Assembly (NCBI GenBank): GCA_944389985.1
Contig: CALXON010000070.1
Coordinates: 1-10,824 of the forward strand
Length of the DNA: 10,824 bases
Direction: 5' to 3'
Source: an uncultured Spirochaetaceae bacterium
Lineage (GTDB): Bacteria > Spirochaetota > Spirochaetia > Sphaerochaetales > Sphaerochaetaceae
This document shows positions 7,048-10,824 of the stretch, piece after piece (the first letter of the stretch is position 1; the number at the start of each line of letters is the position of its first letter). A model generated the notes under the pieces. That model was given only the letters and a program-made list of their open reading frames with translations. It made no database searches and was not told the DNA's origin. Made by a program: the position numbers and the translations under genes.

Positions 7048-7132
7048 TAAGGCACCGCCGATGAGTGGTAGCCTCAACCTATTAAGTACGACTAAGCCGT
7101 CCTATCTGGGTAAAGCAGGGCGGCTTATCTTA
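7048..7132 (+). ncRNA. Predicted small antisense RNA (candidate type I antitoxin)
   Basis: Inferred RNA of about 80-85 nt from the TTGACA/TATTAT promoter to the hairpin at 7093-7127. It is antisense to the 3' part of the predicted toxin mRNA, covering the last strand of its 5'/3' stem (7059-7075), the hairpin and the toxin stop codon. The arrangement, convergent small RNA meeting the toxin message at a shared hairpin, resembles Gram-positive type I loci of the par/fst and txpA/bsr kinds. Ends are estimates and no expression evidence can be seen. Confidence 0.4.
7093..7127. terminator. Shared stem-loop between toxin gene and antisense RNA
   Basis: Eleven pairs (TAAGCCGTCCT at 7093-7103 with AGGGCGGCTTA at 7117-7127, one G-T) close a 13-base loop. 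The right arm contains the toxin TAA stop (7127-7125 on minus). Neither strand has a clean T-run after it: plus is TCTTATG and minus is GTCGTACTT. So it may act as a weak bidirectional terminator or as a stability and pairing element. Confidence 0.55.
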
Positions 7133-7193
7133 TGACTGCTATTACAAGCCCGATGATCGCGATGACGACCATCAGCAATTCATAATCACTCAC
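7125..7193 (-). CDS. 22-residue hydrophobic peptide, candidate holin-like type I toxin
   Basis: The peptide begins MSDYELLMVV (GTG start), continues with an unbroken run of Ile, Val, Leu, Ala and Gly, and ends AVIR. That makes one membrane-spanning helix with a short acidic N-terminus and a basic C-terminus. An almost full anti-16S match AAGGAGGTGA ends six bases before the GTG, the best Shine-Dalgarno in the window. An in-frame TGA lies three codons upstream, which fixes the start. The M-S-x-Y-E-x-L-M opening followed by a hydrophobic helix is what I recall of the 'putative holin-like toxin' peptides (TxpA/BsrE-like type I toxins) of Firmicutes. Such peptides insert in the cytoplasmic membrane and are held silent by an antisense RNA. 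At 22 residues it is short for that group, so it may be a minimal, degenerate or regulatory leader peptide. Confidence 0.6.
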   Translation of the reverse strand: MSDYELLMVVIAIIGLVIAVIR

Positions 7194-7230
7194 TCGACAT
7201 CACCTCCTTCTTCATCTTTACAGAGAATCG

Positions 7231-7248
7231 AGAGGCAACGCCTCCCGA
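7231..7248 (-). repeat. Leader hairpin upstream of the peptide gene
   Basis: On the minus strand GGGAGGC-GTT-GCCTCTC (about 7246-7230) folds into a seven-pair stem (one G-T) with a 3-base loop, about 35 bases before the peptide's start codon. The octamer GCCTCTCG occurs twice in this leader (7272-7265 and 7236-7229), so alternative pairings are possible. Confidence 0.45.
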
Positions 7249-7305
7249 TATCCGATAGACGATACGAGAGGCTACCACCCACCATACATGGCAGTGCCGG
7301 TTAAG

Positions 7306-7334
7306 AGTCTAGTGAATATGAATGTTGTTGACAA
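7306..7334 (-). promoter_or_regulatory. Candidate promoter of the toxin mRNA
   Basis: On the minus strand TTGTCA (7334-7329, five of six), a 17-base spacer and TAGACT (7311-7306, four of six) would start RNA near 7299, about 15 bases upstream of the 5' arm of the long-distance stem. The leader to the GTG would be about 105 bases. Confidence 0.45.
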
Positions 7335-7389
7335 TACAGGCTCTGTCGGAAAAATTGACCAGCTCACTGTTTGCTATTACCCTTATTCC

Positions 7390-7854
7390 ATGGATAACTT
7401 TCTGATAGGACTTGCATGCGGCATTGCCGTTGCCATAATAACCGCCATCTATTTCGGAGCGAAACTCTCCTCATTGAGGAAGGAGAAGAAGGCGGAGGTC
7501 GAGAAATACAAGAACATGCTTTCAGAGCGTATGGAGCTTGAATCTGCAGGACTGAACAAGATCAAGGCTGAGAATGAGGAGCTGAAGAAGACCAACGAGA
7601 ATCTCCGTGTCTCACTTCTTGCCATGCGTGAGAAGCCTGGCAGGAAGGAGCTTGAGAGGCTTCAGGTCATGCAGACAGCTGCAGACAGGCTTGTGCTGAA
7701 CAGCCCCGGTTTCGCTCCTGTCTGGCAGGCAGCGCTTAAGGACAGCGAGGAGGAGTTCAGGAAGATGTACTCAGGTCTTGTACCGTTCCTGAAGCGCCAT
7801 GTGCCTTTGAAAACATCTGATGCACAGCTTATCGAGGATGACATCACCGAATAG
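7390..7854 (+). CDS. Small membrane-anchored coiled-coil protein
   Basis: No family recognised. The 154-residue product from the ATG at 7390 has one N-terminal membrane segment (about 4-24, FLIGLACGIAVAIITAIYF) and then a charged, heptad-like helical stretch (about 28-80, LRKEKKAEVEKYKNMLSERM and ENEELKKTNENL). A less repetitive tail with an RLVLNSPGFAPVW segment follows, with an acidic C-terminus. The outline, one membrane helix plus a cytoplasmic coiled coil, resembles YhcB/ZapG-type or RmuC-type N-termini in shape only. The frame is open back to 7288, but that part overlaps the predicted toxin promoter and leader and does not look like protein, and 7390 places Met right before the membrane helix. 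No clear Shine-Dalgarno is seen. The 3' end overlaps the convergent outer-membrane protein gene by 11 bases. Confidence 0.72.
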   Translation: MDNFLIGLACGIAVAIITAIYFGAKLSSLRKEKKAEVEKYKNMLSERMELESAGLNKIKAENEELKKTNENLRVSLLAMREKPGRKELERLQVMQTAADRLVLNSPGFAPVWQAALKDSEEEFRKMYSGLVPFLKRHVPLKTSDAQLIEDDITE

Positions 7855-8632
7855 GCTCCAATATGCCATTGCCTGTGATGCGCGATTTAGTGCTGTATCT
7901 GTACTCTGTGATATGCCGCGCTGATCTGAATGTGTGTCCGAGACTTATGTAACCTGTAGCTTTGGCTACATTCTTCATCTGGTCAGGAAGGAATATGTAC
8001 GGGACAAGGGAAGGCTTTGTCAGAAGTGAATTACCTTCCTTTCCGGAAGAGTGGGTCAGGAAACTGACAGCGAAGAGCGCGGCTTCCGCATTTATTCCTA
8101 TTTTAAGCGTCGTGTTCCTCTGCAGATCGAAGCGGAATCCCATATCGAAAGAGACTCCTGCCTCGATGTCGAAATAGGCTACCGCAGACATCTCTATGCC
8201 CTGTCTGTTGGCATAGTTCAGCTTTCCGGACAATCCCATTCCCATATACCACTGCAATGAGTCTGTCAGCTGGCTTCTGAGAGCAGGCCCGAGTGCCATT
8301 GAGAACATGAACGACGTCTCAAGTTTCTCCTTTATCTTCTCAGGATCCGCATTCTGATCCGGAATGCTCATGATGCGTTCCTCTCCGATCCTGTCCAGCA
8401 GCATCTCGATGCTGTATATCGGAGCCTGTATTCCTGCTCTCATATATATGCCTGAGGCCGTAGGCCCAATGAATCCGTATCCTGTATAGTCAATGCCTAC
8501 TTTCTTGCTGTCCATGACCATAAGGGAATCGGTTATCGTTCTGGAGAAAGTGAAATCATAGCCGGGAAACACCGCTGCGGAAAGCGGCAGGAGCATAAGA
8601 AGTACAGATATGGACAGACAGAGCTTCCTCAT
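7844..8632 (-). CDS. Predicted outer-membrane or periplasmic protein (beta-barrel-like)
   Basis: No named family recognised. From the ATG at 8632 the product has 262 residues. It starts with a typical Sec signal peptide (MRKLCLSISVLLMLLPLSAA, cleavage likely after SAA, no lipobox Cys). The mature part is rich in short alternating polar/hydrophobic stretches with Gly and aromatic residues (for example SLQWYMGMGLSGKLNYA, IEMSAVAYFDIEAGVSFDMGFRF, GYISLGHTF), as in a small outer-membrane beta-barrel. The frame extends to another ATG at 8650, but the later one has AGGA six bases upstream and puts the signal peptide at the N-terminus. The gene lies 67 bases downstream of tRNA-Pro on the same strand with no terminator between. 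A TACAAT at 8654-8649 could be a -10 of its own. Confidence 0.65.
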   Translation of the reverse strand: MRKLCLSISVLLMLLPLSAAVFPGYDFTFSRTITDSLMVMDSKKVGIDYTGYGFIGPTASGIYMRAGIQAPIYSIEMLLDRIGEERIMSIPDQNADPEKIKEKLETSFMFSMALGPALRSQLTDSLQWYMGMGLSGKLNYANRQGIEMSAVAYFDIEAGVSFDMGFRFDLQRNTTLKIGINAEAALFAVSFLTHSSGKEGNSLLTKPSLVPYIFLPDQMKNVAKATGYISLGHTFRSARHITEYRYSTKSRITGNGILEPIR

Positions 8633-8699
8633 GCGGTTTCCTGAATTCATTGTAACATTTCTGGAATGGGTGGCAGAGAAAGCAGATTACTGTCTTTAG

Positions 8700-8772
8700 T
8701 CGGGACGAATGGACTCGAACCATCGATATCCTGCTCCCAAAGCAGGCGCCATAGCCGCTAGGCGACGTCCCG
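8700..8772 (-). tRNA. tRNA-Pro (anticodon UGG)
   Basis: All arms are visible on the minus strand. The acceptor stem is CGGGACG with CGTCCCG (seven pairs). The D arm GCCT-AGCGGCTA-TGGC has three good pairs and a T-T at the fourth. The anticodon arm CCTGC-TTTGGGA-GCAGG gives TGG at 34-36, followed by a 5-base variable loop and a T arm GATGG-TTCGAGT-CCATT. The discriminator base is A. It is 73 nt without an encoded CCA, so CCA must be added by nucleotidyltransferase. A TGG anticodon with modified U34 can read all four CCN codons. Confidence 0.95.
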
Positions 8773-8785
8773 AACAACGAAGTGG

Positions 8786-8815
8786 AGTATAGGGTAAAAG
8801 CGGAGAACACGTCAA
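8786..8815 (-). promoter_or_regulatory. Promoter of tRNA-Pro
   Basis: On the minus strand TTGACG (8815-8810), an 18-base spacer and TATACT (8791-8786) are both five-of-six matches. The -10 ends 13 bases before the tRNA 5' end at 8772, the usual distance for a short precursor leader. Confidence 0.75.
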
Positions 8816-8864
8816 TAGCATTCTGAAACTTGCATCCGTGCATCTCCGGCGTTAGACTTTTTCC

Positions 8865-9857
8865 ATGCTGAAGGTTCTTATTATAGGCGGTACAGGAAAC
8901 ATCAGTTCATCCGTAAGCCGTCTGGCCGTTGAGAAAGGCTGTTCCCTCACGATTCTGAACAGGGGAAACAGGGAGAAGATAGAAGGTGCGGAGCATCTCA
9001 CCGCCGATGTCACCGATGAGAAATCCATCAGGAAGGCCATCGCAGGAAGGTCATGGGATGTGGTCGCGGACTTCATAGCATTCAATGCGGATGATGCTGC
9101 GAGGGATATCTCGGTATTCTCAGGACGTACGGGACAGTTCATGTTCATCAGCAGCGCTTCGTGCTACGCAAAACCTGTGACATCGTATCCGATAACAGAG
9201 TCCGTTCCGCTCAATAATCCCTATTCTGATTACGCGAAGAACAAGATCGCCGCGGAAAGGACATTCATGAGGGCTTTTGAGGAGGATGGTTTTCCTGTAA
9301 CGATAGTGAGGCCGTCTCACACATATGCGACCCGGTTTCCGTTTCCTGTCGGCAACGGAGGTGAGTATACGATCGTGGACAGGATCAGACGCGGTCTTCC
9401 AATCATCAGCCCTGGAGACGGAACCTCTCTCTGGACAGTAACCCACAGCGATGATTTCGCAAAAGGCTTCACAGGACTTTTTGCCCTCACCAAGGCTATC
9501 GGTAATGCTTACCACATAACATCTGACGAGGTCCTGACCTGGGATATGATCTTTCAGGAAGTTGGTAAGGCTGTAGGCATGGAGCCTGAGATAATCCACG
9601 CACCTTCCGATGTGATTGCGAAAGAGGATCCGTCTGCCGTAGCAGGTCTCATAGGAGACAAGCAGTGGAGCCTCATATTCGACAACTCGAAGATAAAGAA
9701 CGCCGTTCCCGGCTATGTGGCGACAATACCTTTCTCGATTGGAATAAGAAGGACGATCTCCTGGTTTGAGGAGAAATCTGAGAGGATGATCATAAACCCT
9801 GCAACCAATGCGGTCATTGATGGTGTGATAAAAAGGATGGAAAGAGCATGGAATTAG
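8865..9857 (+). CDS. NAD-dependent epimerase/dehydratase (extended SDR family)
   Basis: Rossmann-fold nucleotide-sugar-type oxidoreductase or epimerase of 330 residues. Seen are the dinucleotide-binding GGTGNIS at 8-14, LNRGN at 31-35 after the second strand, D48 and V49 in a TADVTD segment, the FISSAS strand at 94-99, the catalytic YAKNK (Tyr123, Lys127) and VRPSHTY at 148-154. The G-G-T-G-x-I and RP-S/G patterns place it near atypical SDR members related to the chloroplast CSP41 group, so the substrate cannot be named; sugar-nucleotide or aldose reduction is only a guess. No Shine-Dalgarno precedes the ATG; a weak -10-like TAGACT ends 6 bases before it. It overlaps the next gene by 10 bases, so the two are co-expressed. 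Confidence 0.85.
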   Translation: MLKVLIIGGTGNISSSVSRLAVEKGCSLTILNRGNREKIEGAEHLTADVTDEKSIRKAIAGRSWDVVADFIAFNADDAARDISVFSGRTGQFMFISSASCYAKPVTSYPITESVPLNNPYSDYAKNKIAAERTFMRAFEEDGFPVTIVRPSHTYATRFPFPVGNGGEYTIVDRIRRGLPIISPGDGTSLWTVTHSDDFAKGFTGLFALTKAIGNAYHITSDEVLTWDMIFQEVGKAVGMEPEIIHAPSDVIAKEDPSAVAGLIGDKQWSLIFDNSKIKNAVPGYVATIPFSIGIRRTISWFEEKSERMIINPATNAVIDGVIKRMERAWN

Positions 9858-10639
9858 GACTTGAAGGAAAGCGTGTCGTCATCACAGGCGGTACAAGAGG
9901 CATAGGACTTGCAACAGCCAGGGCATTTCTTGAAGAGGGCGCATCGGTCGTGATCGGAGCGAGGAACAAGGCTGAGCTCGATTCTGTCGTGAAGGATCTC
10001 TCATCTCTGGGAACGATCATTCCATTCCAGTTCGATGCTCTTGATACTGACAGCTTCTACAGCCTCGCCGACTTTGCTGCGGAGAAGCTCGGTGGCATAG
10101 ACGCATGGGTCAACAATGTTGGAGCAAGTCATCCCAAGTCGAACGGGGATGAATATACTGCCGATGATGTGAGATGGACCGAGGCGATGTGCTTCGAGAG
10201 CGCCGTGCATGGCACTCAGGCCGCAGTCCGTCACATGAAGGAAAATGGCGGTGCCATAGTCAACATCAGCTCACTTGCGGCAAGGGTCGGAACTGCGGGC
10301 AGAAGCACTATATATGGCCCATTGAAGGCTGCGGTCAGGCTCCTGGCCTCTAATCAGGCAGCCGAATACGCCGTATACGGAATACGCGTCAACTGCGTGA
10401 TGCCCGGTTTCACGATGACGGAGACCGTCGCAAGGAACGTCAGTGATGCTGATAAATCCCTCGTCGGAGAGAGAACCCTCATAAGACGCATGGCAAGACC
10501 TGAGGAGATCGCGTATCCGATAGTCTTCCTGTGCTCAGACAAGGCAAGCTACATAACAGGCACGACACTTGAGGTCTCCGGTGGACGTGATGTCGTCCTG
10601 AATCCCATGTACTCATACGAGAAGGAAGGAAAGCTCTGA
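9848..10639 (+). CDS. Short-chain dehydrogenase/reductase (classical SDR)
   Basis: NAD(P)H-dependent oxidoreductase of 263 residues, the usual classical SDR length. Seen are cofactor-binding TGGTRGIG at 13-20, R39 in GARN, NNVG at 89-92 (Val in place of the usual Ala), INISS-type VNISS at 138-142, the catalytic YGPLK (Tyr156, Lys160), and VMPGFTMTE at 184-192. The C-terminus TGTTLEVSGGRDV matches the family's common TG..L.VDGG ending with Ser for Asp. Arg in TGGTRG and ARN suggest NADP(H) preference. The substrate is unknown; 3-oxoacyl reductase or sugar/polyol dehydrogenase are both possible, and it is not linked here to fatty acid genes. The ATG has GGAAAG close upstream, inside the preceding gene, which it overlaps by 10 bases. 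Confidence 0.88.
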   Translation: MELGLEGKRVVITGGTRGIGLATARAFLEEGASVVIGARNKAELDSVVKDLSSLGTIIPFQFDALDTDSFYSLADFAAEKLGGIDAWVNNVGASHPKSNGDEYTADDVRWTEAMCFESAVHGTQAAVRHMKENGGAIVNISSLAARVGTAGRSTIYGPLKAAVRLLASNQAAEYAVYGIRVNCVMPGFTMTETVARNVSDADKSLVGERTLIRRMARPEEIAYPIVFLCSDKASYITGTTLEVSGGRDVVLNPMYSYEKEGKL

Positions 10640-10650
10640 TATTTCCTTCC
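10624..10650 (+). repeat. Inverted repeat across the SDR stop codon
   Basis: GGAAGGAAA (10624-10632) and TTTCCTTCC (10642-10650) form nine perfect pairs around a 9-base loop that holds the TGA stop. It sits directly before the terminator and may add 3'-end stability. Confidence 0.5.
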
Positions 10651-10658
10651 CTGAGTAT

Positions 10659-10692
10659 CCTCCCGTCAGTAAACACGGGAGGTCTTTCTCTC
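10659..10692 (+). terminator. Intrinsic terminator after the SDR pair
   Basis: CCTCCCGT (10659-10666) and ACGGGAGG (10675-10682) form eight pairs with an 8-base loop, followed by TCTTTCTCTCT, a T-rich but interrupted tail. It ends the two-gene SDR operon. Confidence 0.8.
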
Positions 10693-10752
10693 TGGGAAAA
10701 TACGGAAGTCAGGGTATAACAAACATTTAACATATTCTTCTCGTAATTTTTC

Positions 10753-10780
10753 TTGCAATGTCCCGATCTTCATGTATCAT
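10753..10780 (+). promoter_or_regulatory. Candidate promoter of the gene beyond the window
   Basis: TTGCAA (10753-10758), a 16-base spacer and TATCAT (10775-10780, five of six) would start RNA near 10787, inside the first operator. No gene begins before the window ends. The stretch 10694-10750 shows nothing recognisable. Confidence 0.5.
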
Positions 10781-10785
10781 AGGTA

Positions 10786-10820
10786 TGTAATCGATTACAA
10801 CAGAAATGCAATCGATTACA
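10786..10820 (+). promoter_or_regulatory. Tandem LacI-family-type operators
   Basis: TGTAATCGATTACA (10786-10799) is a perfect 14-base palindrome and TGCAATCGATTACA (10807-10820) is the same site with one change. Both have the central CG with AAT/ATT flanks typical of LacI/GalR-family operators. Their centres are 21 bp apart, two helical turns, so both face the same side of the DNA. They cover the predicted start site, which suggests repression, and sugar-responsive control is likely from the family. The regulator is not in the window. Confidence 0.7.
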
Positions 10821-10824
10821 AAAG

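Larger units (their letters stand above)
7059..7284 (-). repeat. 17-pair 5'/3' long-distance stem of the toxin mRNA
   Basis: On the minus strand 7284-7268 (TGGTGGGTGGTAGCCTC) can pair without a break with 7075-7059 (GAGGCTACCACTCATCG): 14 Watson-Crick and 3 G-U pairs, enclosing the peptide gene and its leader. The G-U pairs would be A-C mismatches in plus-strand RNA, so the structure belongs to the minus transcript. Long-distance 5'/3' closure is known in several type I toxin mRNAs, where it blocks translation. Confidence 0.65.

Noticed and set aside
7186..7200. ATG at 7200 as start of an even shorter peptide (M-S-S-E-stop)
   Set aside because: It ends after four residues. The GTG in the other frame gives a membrane helix and better spacing from the Shine-Dalgarno.
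7268..7278. The inverted 11-mers (7065-7075 and 7268-7278) as transposon terminal repeats
   Set aside because: There is no transposase, no target-site duplication was seen, and the G-U extension on one strand fits RNA folding better.
7288..7389. A 34-residue N-terminal extension of the coiled-coil protein
   Set aside because: It overlaps the predicted minus-strand toxin promoter and leader, has no Shine-Dalgarno, and would bury the membrane segment behind a sequence without protein-like character.
9120..9599. Long antisense open frame opposite the SDR-like gene (minus, 159 residues)
   Set aside because: It is a shadow of the well-supported plus-strand gene, has no family motifs and no promoter or Shine-Dalgarno of note.
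1..10824. CRISPR array, prophage or insertion sequence
   Set aside because: No regularly spaced repeats, no transposase or integrase and no phage structural proteins were seen on either strand.

Overview
The window looks like a chromosomal piece of a diderm bacterium. A spirochaete near Sphaerochaetaceae is my best guess, from overall protein character and from a signal-peptide-bearing predicted outer-membrane protein. This placement is inference and no marker here proves it. Most genes are ordinary housekeeping or metabolism. The unusual part is the roughly 600-base stretch between 6784 and 7389, which holds no conventional-sized gene.

Layout. Positions 1-606 (+) carry the C-terminal half of a diaminopimelate decarboxylase (lysA), convergent with a glycogen operon on the minus strand (glgA 3420-1993, then glgC 1958-657). 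A hairpin at 608-633 lies between the convergent ends. Upstream on the minus strand is a second unit, read 6947 to 3480: 6S RNA (ssrS), a TPR protein with a natural His8/Cys-rich tail, tsaE, tsaB and trxB. It ends at a strong intrinsic terminator (3481-3517). TsaE and TsaB are two parts of the tRNA t6A modification machinery. TrxB is thioredoxin reductase.

Next to the 6S promoter is a candidate type I toxin-antitoxin locus. A 22-residue hydrophobic peptide (7193-7125, minus) has a near-perfect Shine-Dalgarno. Its predicted mRNA can close on itself through a 17-pair 5'/3' stem whose G-U wobbles only work on the minus strand. A convergent plus-strand promoter could make a small antisense RNA ending at a hairpin that includes the toxin stop codon.

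To the right are a small membrane-anchored coiled-coil protein (7390-7854, +), convergent with a predicted outer-membrane protein (8632-7844, -). A tRNA-Pro(UGG) gene on the minus strand has a good promoter. Two translationally coupled short-chain dehydrogenase/reductase genes follow on the plus strand (8865-10639), closed by an intrinsic terminator. The window ends in a promoter carrying two LacI-family-type palindromic operators 21 bp apart, so a regulated, probably sugar-related, gene should start just beyond the edge.
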